Positions 35,044 through 46,728 of a DNA stretch of 64,000 nucleotides are shown here, piece after piece. This DNA comes from Bidens hawaiensis (taxonomy: Eukaryota > Streptophyta > Magnoliopsida > Asterales > Asteraceae): the NCBI GenBank assembly GCA_021521415.1, contig JAIQDT010003547.1, positions 229,331 to 293,330 of the forward strand, read 5' to 3'. The notes beneath the pieces were generated by a model that saw nothing but the letters and a program-made list of their open reading frames with translations, ran no database searches and was not told the origin of the DNA. Each line of letters starts with the position of its first letter. The stretch's first letter is position 1. The translations under genes were made by a program, and so were the position numbers.

Positions 35044-36078
35044 AAGTTTGCCGAACTAGATTTGCTTTTCAAGAATCAACAATCTTATATTCTCGATATT
35101 CAAAGAACTATTGTTGATATTGCTCGTCATTTGGAAGAAAGGCCTCCAGGTCAGTTTTCTGGTATTCCTCAAACTAATCCGGCGGCTCAATTGAAAGCCA
35201 TCTCCACTCATAGTGGTAGGTTTTTGGTCCGGAGGTAGTTAGTAAAGAAATTGGGAAAAATGGGGACGATGAATTGGTAGATGAGGAGATAGAGGTAGAG
35301 GCTCCGGGTAAGTCACAAGTTTTTGAAAGATCTTCTTAAAAGAAAGGATAAGTTGGAGGAGCTGTCGACTGTTCCGCTGAATGGAGAGTGTTCTGCGGTG
35401 GTTCTTAATAAAGTACCGGAGATATTACCCGACCCCGGTGTTTTTACCATTCCATGCCTTTTCGGAAGTGATACGACGTTTCAAGCATTAGCCGATCTTG
35501 AAGTTAGTATAAACCTCATGCCATATTCGTTGTATGAAAAGCTAGGCCTAGGAGAGCTCACCCCTACTCGTATGACGTTGTCTTTAGCCGATCGTTCCGT
35601 TAAGTATCCGAGGGGTGTCGTGGAGAATTTTCTCGTGAAGGTAGATAATTTGGTTTTTCCTGCAGATTTTGTAGTTTTAGATGAGAGAGTTCCTATTATT
35701 TTGGGTTGTCCATTCTTACGTACCACTAGGGCGGTCATTGACGTGTTTGAAGGAAAGATAACTCTTAGAGACGGTGATGATAGTGCCACTTATTTGGCCA
35801 AGTCCATGAGACATCCAAGTGGTCAAGACGGTCTCATTGATCCATGTCACCCGGTTTACTCGATAGAATCAATTATCTCAGGTATGGGCTCTAGTCTTGA
35901 TGATTCCCGTTCGGTGAGTACGAGTGTGAAAAAGGAGCGAGCGATTTCGAGTTCTCGAATAATGGTAAAGTGTGCTGGAGAAAGAGGTGGTGGAAAGCGT
36001 AAGTTTGAAAAGTTTCATGGGGTAGAAAGAAGAAGATTAAGATTGATGAATGGTCGGAGCGTGATTTGGAATCTTTGA
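35044..36078 (+). pseudogene. Athila-2 protease, active site altered
   Basis: The open frame 35323-36078 (251 codons) covers the pre-protease block (KRKDKLEELSTVPLNGECSA), the substrate-side strands (FTIPCLFGSDTTFQALADL) and the family string INLMPYSLYEKLGLGELTPT. LADRSVKYPRGVVENFLVKV and ILGCPFLRTTRAVIDV follow. Where functional copies have DLGAS, this one reads DLEVS: the Asp is kept, but the Gly-Ala of the catalytic loop is changed to Glu-Val, which should abolish activity. The C-terminal 80 residues are basic and of no known type. The stretch 35044-35322 is a broken gag-protease connection. Confidence 0.88.
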
Positions 36079-38094
36079 GGGCATTGGAGTTCTACCGAGG
36101 TGGAGGAAGCTTCACTCGGTCCGCCACGTGATTCGTATAACATGGATTCTTGAGTGAAAACTCAAGTGTAGAGTTTGTATATTTTATTTTATTTTTATTT
36201 CTATTTTTTTCTTTGAGTCCCTAACATAGTTTTTTGTAGTTTTTCTTTGTTTTTGTGTTTTTTGAGTTTTGCTAATTTGGAGATTGAACGAGCTAGAGAG
36301 ACGATCCCCGAGGAAGAATATAATGAAAAAGACAAGTGTGGGGATGGAGTTGCAGTGGAGCCGTATACTTTGTGTTTATTATTATTTGCTGCTAATTATT
36401 CATGTGTTATTTTTCGGTTAATGAAAGCACTTTAATTGCTTAATATCTTTCATTATGATAAGATACATTTTTAGATATGTTTGTTTTGTTTTGCCGCTTG
36501 CGTTCGTGTGAGAGAGAAAGAGTCACTATTTGCTGAGAACGTTCGTAGTTGGAGGACATTCATGGAAAGAAGATTTTGGCATCATGTTTCATTCGCATAT
36601 TACCAGCTAAGTCTTTTCCATTATCTAGCTTGTTAATTTTTTTATTCCGTTTTCTGTTTTTAAATTTTAGTTTTTAGTTTTTTGTAGTCTGATTTTATTT
36701 TAATTTTATTTTTATTTTAATACATCCTTATCCTTGCATTGAGGACAATGCAAAATTTAAGTGTGTGGATAGGATATTTGAGTCGTAGTTTAATTTTGCT
36801 TTAAATTAAGAAAAATAAAAAAAAATTTAAAATTTTTTTTAAAAAAAATTAAAAGATGTTTAAAAATGTCCCTTGAAGTTAGTTTTTTGCGTTAAAGTGG
36901 GAGATGATGATATTCATCGGAAATTGGTTTTTCAAACTACTAATAATATGAGATAAATAAAAGAAAGCGCACTTAACTCGGGATGTTTTGGTAGGCTCAG
37001 CCTTGAAAATGAAAGGGCAAATCTGAAAAAATGGTTCGGAAATCTCTTGTGGGTAAGGCGTTTTGTCCGTAGAAAATAAGTTATGAAAGGTCGGGCCATA
37101 CTCAAGCCTCAATTCTTGGTATGAAAAGTGAAAATATTATAAAGTTTGAAAAGTTAAAAAAAATTGAATACGTTATCATATGATGCTTGGGTAGGTTTAA
37201 CGTTAGAGTATGCCGTGTAGCCTATGATATAAATCTTAAACTGCTTAGCTTTAGTGTTTTACACATCATTGGCGTGTGGTTTTATAACCTTAAATCTTGT
37301 ATTAATGGTATGCCCCGGGTCTGGAGACCATGGGTCTGTATGCCGACTATTCATCTGGGTATTCACAATTCCACATGGGGTTGTGAGTATTTAAAATTAA
37401 GCTAAAAAAGAGCAAACCCGCAGTTTTCTGCCACTTAAGTCTTTAAACATGATCACAAAAATTACAAAAGTACAAATGCATTACAGACTCGATCATCCAC
37501 GTTGTTAGCCATGTGGGGTCCCCTTGCTCGCGTCTCATTACCATTAAGAAATGGACCACAAGGGACACGCTACATGTATGCCCTACAGATGAAATTTTGC
37601 ATACTCACCTATGGTAATGGTTCGGTGTATTGCTTGATAACGGGGGTATGTCATGTTGTGGGGAACACTAGCTATTAATTAATTAAACCTTAATCATATC
37701 TAATGGCTGCTTGGTAGACTTTGATGCTTAAGCTTAGGTGGATAAACAATACCCTTGATCGTCTTAACTATTCATAAAAAATAGAGCAACAAAAGTTTTA
37801 AATCTGCTAATTTTGAGGTTTAAGTCAAGTTGGGGTGGCCTAGTCCGGTAAAAGCTGAAAATAAGTGGGTCTTAATTGTGTAAACCACTGAGTACTATTA
37901 TTGTCGGATCTTATTTGTCCCGGTAAAGATTAAGGCATGGGTTTAAGTGGACAACAATATCGGTGATCGCGGTTTTTGCGTTTTTTCTAAGCTGTAAAAA
38001 TTAACCTATATGTTTGTAAGACTGAATTTTCCGATTATGATCCAACTGCATTAGACTTTTTCAGGGACGAAAAAAGTGTAAGTGTGGGGATATT
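36079..38094 (+). other. Athila-2 3' noncoding region with two polypurine-type tracts
   Basis: No coding capacity where RT, RNase H and integrase would lie. The first tract (36738-36768) reads TTGAGGACAATGCAAAATTT, then AAGTGTGTGGA. The second (38074-38090) reads AAGTGTAAGTGTGGGGA and sits four bases before the 3' LTR. The block between them (about 37090-37960) shares its order of conserved words with the post-pol blocks of copia-0 and copia-1. Confidence 0.85.
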
Positions 38095-39920
38095 TGATAT
38101 ACGTCTATTTATACATCTTGGATACCTTGTAAAGTTATGTTTATTTAATATTTTGAGTTCATTTTAGTTCGTGTTTTGGTTTATCTTTTATTAATTTAGG
38201 TTTTGAGCCAAGTATTTCATATATTTACATGTTTTATATCGTTTGGCGTCTTGAATGTTAAGCCTTAATTCTTTCTATCTTTTCATGCGAAGTTTGAGTT
38301 CGTTTTGTTCGTTAATGACTACATGATTATTCCACTTAGCGTTTCGATTTGTTTTCATGTAGATGGTGGTTTGAAAGTCAATTAAAAGATAGTCTAGAAG
38401 GTTCTTAACTTTACTTTATGTTCAAGAAAGAGATCTAAGATGATTTAATAACAAACAACAAGCAAAAATTCGTAGGCTACTCATATGGGCGTCGCGCCCC
38501 GCGAAGGCAAAGGGCCAAGGCGGTCGCGGGGCACCTAGGCCTTCTGGTAAGCAAAAAAAAGCAAGCCGCCGCGCGCGAAGGCAAATGCCCAGGGTGCGGC
38601 CGCGCAGCGCCTAGGCCTACTGGTCTACGCGTTTTTGCAAGCCCAAGCCCGGTATTCGCTTATATAAACATCATTATGTCCCTAGCCGAAAACACAATTA
38701 TTCCACCCGATTTTAGAGAGGTTAGAGCCAAGTTGAAGGTGTTTTTGGACCTAGGAATCAAGGGATATCATCGAGATTTCATACGGGTGTTCAAGGATCG
38801 ATTAAGACGGGTTCTTTCGTTCTTTATCTTTGTTCTTGTTGATTATCTTTCATGATTTTTCCTTTTGTTCTTTGGTTTAGTTCTTTGATTATAATTATGC
38901 TAGGCTAAACTTCATGTCTACCTAGGTTTGATGAACATGTTTGATGCATGATTCTTGCTTTGGATAATTGTTTGATTATGGATTTCGTTATTTAATAGTA
39001 AAGACTTGGTTTTGTTTTCATGATGCATATAAGTATTTATTATCTTGATTGATTATTAACTATTGCTTCACATAGATCTTTTATCTTTTGATTGTGTTCT
39101 TTAGATTTAGGGTTTATGTTTAAATCATTACTTGGTGTTTTGATTATTGTGATTAAATGGGACCGTTAGATCATAGAAGCTTGTTGATTGTTGATTAGGA
39201 TTATGAATGCTTTGCCAAATTCCAGTAGCTGTAAGGTGAGGAGATGTTCATGTGTCTTGGTCACTTGTATGCTAGGATAGTTAGTGACAATATTCTTGCT
39301 TATTGTGTTGATCCATGTTCATGATGTCATGTTAGCTTATCAAGTTAGTGACAATATTCTTGCTTAGTGTTTCGTAAGATTGCCTGCTTTAGATACTAAT
39401 AATTAACCCTAATTGATGACTTTGCGGAAATCAATATAACTGATTGCTTAATATTCTAATAATCATCTTTGGGATGTCGTTTGATTCAGTCAAGGGTCCT
39501 TTAGGGTTTTTTAGATGGATACGTTTAGAAATCAGTTTCCGTAATCATGTTTTTTGTCCATTGCTTGATGATTGTTGATGCATGGGATTCTTACCTAGGT
39601 AGATTCCTTCTTTTATTGGTTCCGATCTTGTGTTTGGTTGCTTGTTTCTAGTTTACTTGCTTATTTGTTTTCTTAGTTTAATATTAGTTTTAAAAAAACC
39701 CCCTTAAAACATTAATAATAAATTTTCGTGTCGTAAGTCGAGTCTAATTGGTTAATTAACGTAATTTATAGAGTCTTGTGGGTTCGATATTCTGGACTTA
39801 TTTAGCTTTAGTATAATTGACCGGTTCACTTGTCAGTGATTTGTTTAGTTGAGTCTTAGGTCTATTTTTTAATACTTGTTTAATTTAGTTAATATTTAAT
39901 TGACTGTTTTCACCACATCA
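38095..39920 (+). repeat. Athila-2 3' LTR (1826 bp)
   Basis: TGATATACG...CACCACATCA. It is the empty-site counterpart of the SINE-like insertion. Around 39344-39367 the words GTTAGTGACAATATTCTTGC are repeated from about 60 bases upstream and replace the 5' LTR text TCTAGAGT, a local duplication. Confidence 0.95.
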
Positions 39921-40575
39921 TTAGGTCCTCCAACTCTTGATTGAAAATAATTTGCAGGAATCTCGGATAAGGCAAGAACTTCTGCTTGGTTGGCTTATTT
40001 AAATTTTGAACTAACCCTTCGAATATCATCCTTGACAATTTGAATGGATAGTCAAATAGAAATGCAGCAGTGGCGTTTGCCAAATCCCTGCTCAGGAGGG
40101 TCCACGACCCTTTCCTTGGTGCAAAACCCTGTATAATGTGGTGGATCAAAAATATGTAAATGGTAGGGAACATGCCCTTATAGAATTGCCCATCATGTGT
40201 GTCCCCTTGATAACCCATACTCTTGACAAAAATTTTGTATAGTTGAGCTGTTGTAAGATGGATTGGGTTAGGGTTACCATCATTCAATTGTAGACACCTC
40301 CTAATAACGACCTCATCCACCCGTATATCTTGATTCATCACAGTTGCTTCAATTCTTCGGCTATTTACATCATCAATCAAAGTTGCCGAGTTACAAAAAT
40401 CCAACGAATGGCTCCGGTATATTACAGGATTTTCTGTTAGTGCAAACCTGATGTTTGATCGTTGTAACCATCGTATAATTCCAGCAACTTCTTCGTTATC
40501 TGGTGTGACTTGTAAAAGAGCGCACATGTTGTGCTTTTGCTCAAAGAATTATCTAGGAACATTTTGGTCCACCAT
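39921..40575 (-). pseudogene. Copia-2 accessory ORF, conserved N-terminal domain
   Basis: The minus-strand ATG at 40575 gives MVDQNVPR, an in-frame TAA (40549-40551), then FFEQKHNMCALLQV and a clean 200-codon frame. Conserved strings are IRWLQRSNIRFALTENPVIY, DFCNSATLIDD, VDEVVIRRCLQLNDG, LYKIFVKSMGYQG, then APRKGSWTLLSRDL, DYPFKLSRMIFEGL, KQKFLPYPRFLQII. The same series is found in copia-1 at 15241-14600. The fold looks helical and soluble. The pattern of W/F, IR..LQL..D and PRF recalls plant transposon-associated domains, but that is a weak resemblance. Athila-2 is inserted after LEDL. Confidence 0.82.
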
Positions 40576-43241
40576 TTCTGAAAAACACAATAAAACATAT
40601 TCAAAGTGAAATTAGTCTCAAAGATCATTACTTTAAGCAATTTCAAGTTATAAAATTGAATAAGAAAAAGAGAAATGTCATTAAGAACCTATTCTTCGAC
40701 AAATTTGTAACCTGCACACAAAACAGAGAGTCAGTAAAAATATATAATCAAAGCCCATTATTATCTAATCGTGGCCGGAAAACATATAATCATTGCTACC
40801 GAGTCGGAATTAGAAGGCTGGTAAAGTTAGGGTTTGGATTAATTTTGAATGCTATAAGTCGGTTTATGTTTCTTTGAGTAAGAAGTGGAAGGAGAGAGAG
40901 AGAGAGAGAGGGAAAATAATGTTGAAAAAATCTCTCACTCCCTCTTATATTCCTTTTGAAAGTGGGTTTTAAACGCAGTTTGTCGTTTAGTGGGTGAATA
41001 GCTGTCATACATATTAAATAGCTTGCTAGTAAATAGTTATACAAACAACTATTAATTATGCTTGAAAATCTTAACTAAATAAAAGCATGCTAGAATCATC
41101 GCATACAACATATAGGATGCAAAGCTTGCTCGGAACAAGAAGTATTAGTCACAAGTGTGTCTGGAAATTTATAGTTGTCGGAACTTGCTTGGAAACACAT
41201 TCACATCATTAGACATCAAGTCTGCTCGGGAAATTGAGTTGTGAGTATACTCCACCCGGAGAGTGTAAACACCAATGCATGCCCGAAAATCATTAACTTG
41301 ACATAAGCTTGCTCGGAAAGGTTAAACCACAACAAACCTTCCGAAAATTCATATTCAACTGTTTTGTGCTTCGGAAGGTTAGAAAACATCAAACCTTGCC
41401 CGAAAGTACATATTCAACCTTTTGAAGGCAAAATGCAACACCTTTTAACTTAAAACACTTATTCAACTGTATATTTCATTAAAGATCATTGTTTAAGAGC
41501 AAATGATGTATTTAGAGATCAAATTTCAGTTATGTTTCTTTTCAAAACAGTTTCTTTCTTTTACTGAAAAGATCTCAAGAATGGGATCATATCGACTAAG
41601 TAGCTTTTTCAATACTTCATTCTCAGCATCATTTTGACAGCATAGACAGGTTAAAAGTAGGTTTGAACTTAGCATGATTTTCATTTCCTTGGTGATATGA
41701 TTAATGTTCATTTATGATACATAATACTCAATGGATAACACATATTGTTTTCTGATGCTCCTTATCTATTCTCAAGGCTTATTTGGCTTTCTCCAGATCA
41801 TCCCAATTTGACTTCAACCCCCTGGATTTGGTTAAAATTTTCTTTCATGACAGAACTTATTTAATTATTTTTGGTTTTTCTTTTCAAACATTTAGAGGTT
41901 GAACGTTGGACTTACATGCCATCCGGACTTACAAGCCTTTCATTCGGGGTATGACATGATTTATTTCAATCCCCTGGTCACTGTAGTTCTAGTTTAAACC
42001 CTTTAGTTTGATAAAATATCATATTTGTCAATTTTTTGTTTGACTTATTATTCTTTTTGACAGTTTTCATAAATATCTTGATTTTTCTAATACCTTTTCT
42101 TTGTCATAGATAAAAGATGTTTCATTTTTGGTTGATCAAATACCAACGGGCTTGTGTATGACTGGATAATCACTTTTTTGCCTATCATTTGGAAAAATTT
42201 ATCTAGGAACATGCATAGACAATAATGTAATTCCACATATAGTTTAGCAGTGTCTTTATGTTTATATCACCTTGGATTTTACGCACCATGAGAAAGCAAC
42301 CATACATGTTAATGATTGTACTAAGTGCCCTTTTTAGCCTATTAAATCCATATGATTGGCTAAGTAGATAATGTACTATCATTTCCCATTTCTGTTCAAT
42401 CACCCCACTTTCTCTTAGCTTCCAGGTTAATGGCTATCCTGACAGTCTACAAGTAGTCAGCAGGACCAAACACACACTTAAGTATATGTCCCTTAGGCTT
42501 AGAGTCAATGCCATAGTTTTAAGTGAAAGAACAAATTTCTAGTGCCCCAAAAGCTTTCAGACTTCAGGTTAATGGTTATTCTTGAACTCTTAGAAAGTTT
42601 TAACGACCATTCATATACAAGTATATGTCCCTCTGTCTTGAGCAAATGACTTAATTTTAAGCAAAAACAATTCTTTTGAGACTTTCCCTTAAAAATCCTT
42701 CCTTTAAGCTTCTTTAAAGCTTGAACTGAATAGTCTTATCATATCTCAACACCATTAACAACTTGCTCATGTTTGACCAAAATTCTTGTTTTTATGCAAA
42801 ATTCATTAGAAAAATAATTTTATCACTTAATTTTGTCATAAAGACACATTTTGACACAAACAGTTGTAACACATTCAGATCTTAACCATTCATGACATCA
42901 TCAAGACAAGTAGACAGTACCAATCATTCAAAGTCTAGTCTATCCTAATAATAACATATGATCAGATAACACTCATATTCAAGTAATTAACCAAGAATGG
43001 CAGATAAGCATACACACTCAAGTGATTCAAATCAAAAGCATTTATCATGACATCACAAACACATATCAACTGATAAACCTGCATAAGTATCTAGGATACC
43101 CAATTTTGCAAACACATAGTCAGATAAAGCACATACCAATTTAACATGAAAAGCATCATATTCAAACACATACACATAGACAACATTCAAACAAAGCTTT
43201 GGAAAGATAGTCAGTTTGTACATTCAAGAACACATCATCAA
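40576..43241 (-). other. Copia-2 post-pol noncoding block with internal promoter-like region
   Basis: Minus-strand reading: a region with a roughly 95-bp direct repeat (42419-42513, 42562-42663), then GTTGAAGTCAAATTGGGATG (41796-41817), which matches the equivalent word in copia-1 and Athila-2. A GCCCGA/GCTCGGA array (41110-41430) comes next, a TATA-like GAATATAAGAGGG (about 40943-40955), a CT-rich (GA)n tract (40889-40911), and the accessory ATG. No ORF is convincing. Confidence 0.7.
41110..41430 (-). repeat. Internal GCCCGA/GCTCGGA motif array (copia-2)
   Basis: About ten copies (GCTTGCTCGGAA, GTCTGCTCGGGA, ATGCCCGAAA, CTTGCCCGAAA, CTTCGGAAGG and similar) upstream of the internal TATA-like box. 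The same words are dispersed through the U3 of this element's LTRs at 26400-27000 and 50990-51600. Confidence 0.75.
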
Positions 43242-44580
43242 TCAGATTTCATCAGAGTTGATCATTCCCAGGGCTTTCAGAAGAAAGTTGAACCTGGTTC
43301 CGTCAAGTGGTTTTGTGAATATGTGAGCCAAATTATCACTTGTATCAACTCTGGTTACTTCAATTAAACCTTTTTCACTACAATCTCTTATGAAGTGATG
43401 TCTGATTTCAATGTACTTGGTTTTGGAGTGTTGCACAGGATTCTTAACAATAAAAGATGCAGCAGTATTATCAATGTAAATAGGGGTGTTTAGAAAGGTC
43501 AAACCATAATTCAGCGTCTGATTTTGGATCCAGAGGACTTGTGCACAGCGGGTAGATGCAACAATGTATTCAGCTTCTGCAGTTGAGATTGAGACAGTTG
43601 TCTGCTTCTTGCATTGCCATGACACCAATCTATCACCCAAAAACTGACATCCTCCTGAAGTTGACTTCCTGCTTACATTGCACCCATCATAATCACAGTA
43701 TGTGTAGGCTATTAGATCAAAAGATTGGTTCTTTGGATACCAAATTCCCAAGTCAGGTCTTCCCTTCAAATATCTAAAGATTCTCTTAACAGCATTCTTG
43801 TGAGAGACCTTAAGGCTTGACTGAAATCTAGCACACACACATACTGCAAACATGATATCAGGCCTTGAAGCAGTCAGATACATTGGTGAACCAATTTTTG
43901 CTCTGTATTCATGCTCATCCACTGGCTCCCCCTTTTTATCTGCTACCATCTTTTCTTTTGAATCCATAGGAGTTGAAGCTATCTTCAAATCATTGCACTT
44001 GAATTTGTCAAGAATGTCTTGTACATACTTAGACTGGTAAATGAATATCCCATCAGCCTTCTGCTGAACTTGTAAAACAAGGAAGAAGTTCATTTCTCCC
44101 ATTGATCACATGCTATACTTGGACTTCATTACCTCTTCAAACTCCATACACATCTTTTCATTGGTTGACCCAAAAATAATGTCATCCACATAGACTTGTA
44201 ATAACAGCAAATCTCTTCCTTTCTTTTTGTAAAAGAGGGTCTTGTCAGTAGCTCCCCGTTGGAAACCATTTTCAAGTAGGTGGTTTGATAATTCATCATA
44301 CCATGCTCTAGGATCCTGATGCAATCCATACAAGGCTTTGTTGTAGTTTATACACCCTGTTAGGATAGATAGGATCCTCAAAACCTGGTGGTTGAGAAAC
44401 ATACACCTTCTCCTCTATATTTCCATTTAGGAATGCAGATTTGCATCAAGTTGGAATACCCTGATATTCTTTGAGGCAGCATAAGCTAAGAAGATTCTTA
44501 TTGCTTCTAGTCTTGCAACTGGTGCAAAGACCTCCTCAAAGTCAATTCCTTGTTTTTTAAGGCATCCCAAAGCTAAAGTC
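43242..44580 (-). pseudogene. Copia-2 reverse transcriptase C-terminal part and RNase H
   Basis: [22 protein letters not shown] (about 44440-44540). A one-base loss follows after FQLD, where the usual VKSAFLNG is out of frame. Then [20 protein letters not shown], the catalytic [14 protein letters not shown] (44106-44402). A stop precedes MGEMNFFLVLQVQQ, and the 286-codon frame 43242-44102 runs through TASRPDIMFAVCVCARFQSS, YCDYDGCNVSRKSTSGG, STAEAEYIVAS, IDNTAA and EIRHHFIRDCSEKGLIEV to the end. The RNase H acidic residues are all present, making this the best-preserved pol domain here. Confidence 0.93.
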
Positions 44581-45375
44581 TAGCTTTGTTTTTAATCACA
44601 ATACCCCTGTCATCCCTTTTGTTTCTGAACACCCATTTTGTGGCTATTGCATGTCTGTTTCTTGGTCTGTCTACAATTTCCCAAACGTATAGATCTCTAA
44701 ATTGAGCCAACTCTTCCTGCATTGCTTGCACCCAACTGTTATCCCTTAGAGCATGAACAATATTCTTTGGTTCTGTTTGGGAGAGAAAGCATGAGTATAA
44801 ACAAATGTTTGCAGTTTCAGAGTGACTTCTTGTAACTCTTCCATATATATTGCCAATGATATGTTCAGAGGGATGATTCTTTTCAATATAGGGGGTTTGA
44901 ATTATCACATCAGTTGACATATTTGTGTCAAGATTTGATTCATTGAGATCAGGTTCTTCAATGATCAAATCAGTTGTTTCAATCTCAGCCTCTGGTGCTT
45001 CCTCATTACTTTGTCCTGAAGTACTTGCCCCATGATTTCCAAAATCTAATCTTTCAAATAAATCTTGAAAACTTGATGCTGTACTGGTTCCCTCTGTAGT
45101 AGCTTGATTGCTTGTGTGTTCCTCATTTTGAACTTGATCATGTTGCACATCTTGATTGTCTTGATCTTCATTAGCTTGATCTTGTTCTTGATTGTTGTCT
45201 TGAATATTCTCTTCAATTTCTCTTGAGGGGTCCTTAATGAATGGATATTCCTTTTCTTTGTTAGCAACCTTTTTTCACAACTTTTCCAAATCCAATGCTT
45301 TTTGGTTTGACTCTTCAAATGCACTGGTTTTGTAACATCATAGTCTTTAGATAAAATCTTGAAAGACTTGATCAA
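44573..45375 (-). pseudogene. Copia-2 integrase-RT linker and RT N-terminus
   Basis: The 191-codon frame 44573-45148 begins with a Gln/Glu/Thr/Ser-rich acidic linker (QNEEHTSNQATTEGTST) and ends in RT: VTRSHSETANICLY, SWVQAMQEELAQFRDLYVWE, then KWVFRNKRDDRGIVIKNKAR. The part upstream of it (45149-45375) is Lys-rich and shifted in frame. Confidence 0.85.
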
Positions 45376-45378
45376 TTT

Positions 45379-46553
45379 CTATAAATCAAATAGCCATGAT
45401 GCACCATCAACTGTGTTGAATTGGTTTTCATTGAAAACTACATCTGAGGATTCAATTACAACCAAGTGATCTTTCACATATACTCTGTAGGCCTTAGAGT
45501 ATGTAGAGTAGCCTATAAAGAAACAATTGAACGATTTAGCTTGAAACTTGTTCAAATAATCCTTTGTGTTCAATAGTGAACATTTGCATCCAAAAGCTTT
45601 GAAAAAATTGATATAGGGTTTTCTTTTATAGAAAATATCATATGGAGTCTTGTTGTGACTTTTGTTTATAAGAACCATGTTTTGAACATAACATGCTGTG
45701 TTAATGGCTTCTGCCCAAAATGTGACAGGTAAATTATCATTAGCAAGAATGGTTCTTGCTACTTCAATGAGTGTTCTATTTCTTCTTTCAGCAACACCAC
45801 TTTGTTCAAGAGTTCTTGGAGTTGAAACTGTTGAAGTATTCCTTTTTTGTTGCAAAATTCTTCAATCACTCCTTTTTTCAACTCAGTACCACTGTCACTT
45901 CTCATCAGTTTAACCCTTTTATCAAGTTGATTCTCAACCTTGTTAACACAGTTCATAATGAGTTCAGCAGCCTCATCCTTGGTACTTAGGAAATAAACCC
46001 AAGTGTATCTTGAGTAGTCATGAATGATCACAAGACAGTATCTTTTCTTGCCAATGCTTGGTATACTCACAGGACCAAAGAGACACATGTGAAGCATTTC
46101 AAGCACTTGGTTAATTGAGTTGATGAGTTTAGTATTATGAGAAGACTTGTGTTGCTTTCCTTTCTGGCATGAGACATAGTTGTCATCCAGTTTAAATTCT
46201 CTTGTAGGTAGTCCAATGACATGCTCACCCTTGACCAACTTGTTCATATTCTTGAGATTGACATGGCACAGTTTTCTATGCCACAACTTTGACTCATTTT
46301 CAGTGGCCTTAGAAACAAAGTGTGTGCCACCCCTTGAAATGACATCCTTCATGTTAAGCTCATATAAGTTGTCATTCCTAGGAGCCATCATCATGATCAT
46401 GTTAGGTGGGATAACATATTCAGGTCTCAATATGAAATAGTGTGAGTCATCAAAGCCAACTTTATAACCCTTATCACACATTTGTGATATACTTAAGAGG
46501 TTATATTGAAGACCTTCCACATAAAAAAATATTGTCAAAAGTGACTTTTCCAT
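45379..46553 (-). pseudogene. Copia-2 pre-integrase zinc module and integrase; first catalytic Asp replaced
   Basis: The frame 45759-46553 starts in the protease tail (YNLLSISQMCDKGY), then the zinc module LWHRKLCHVNLKNM...CQKGKQHKSS. The core reads MLHMCLFGPVSIPS: where copia integrases have HMDLFGP, the codon at 46083-46085 is Cys. It then reads HDYSRYTWVYFLSTKDEAAE and VKLMRSDSGTEL, the second Asp. The next frame (45379-45855) has EQSGVAERRNRTLIEVARTI with the catalytic Glu, and ends FGCKCSLLNTKDYLNKF, FFIGYST. With one frameshift and a missing Asp it cannot be active. Confidence 0.9.
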
Positions 46554-46728
46554 TTGTCAAGATGCCCTTTCCAGCTATTTTTCCTCCATTCTCATCACTT
46601 TCAAATGCCACTGGCCCCTCAAACTTCTCTTCATAGTTGACAAGTGACCTCTTGTCACAATTCATGTGCCTAGAACAACCACTGTCCAAATAACATACTT
46701 CATTCAGTGTAGTGGATTGTTCATGCAT
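46501..46728 (-). pseudogene. Copia-2 aspartic protease
   Basis: EVCYLDSGCSRHMNCDKRSL carries the catalytic Asp-Ser-Gly, and GPVAFESDENGGKIAGKGIL and GKVTFDNIFL are the following strands. The frame then breaks before the YNLLSISQ segment continues in the integrase frame. It would cut the polyprotein. Confidence 0.88.

Larger units (their letters stand above)
31409..39920 (+). mobile_element. Athila-2: gag-protease-only Athila-type gypsy element inside copia-2
   Basis: Direct LTRs 31409-33554 (with a SINE-like insert) and 38095-39920 both start TGATATACGTC and end CACCACATCA. The flanking five bases are GTAGG and TTAGG, a target duplication with one change. A tRNA-Asp-type primer site follows the left LTR. 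The interior is only 4.5 kb: gag, protease, then a 2-kb noncoding region; RT, RNase H and integrase are absent. It must have been moved by enzymes of another element. It splits the accessory ORF of copia-2, whose frame is continuous when the insert is left out. Confidence 0.95.
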
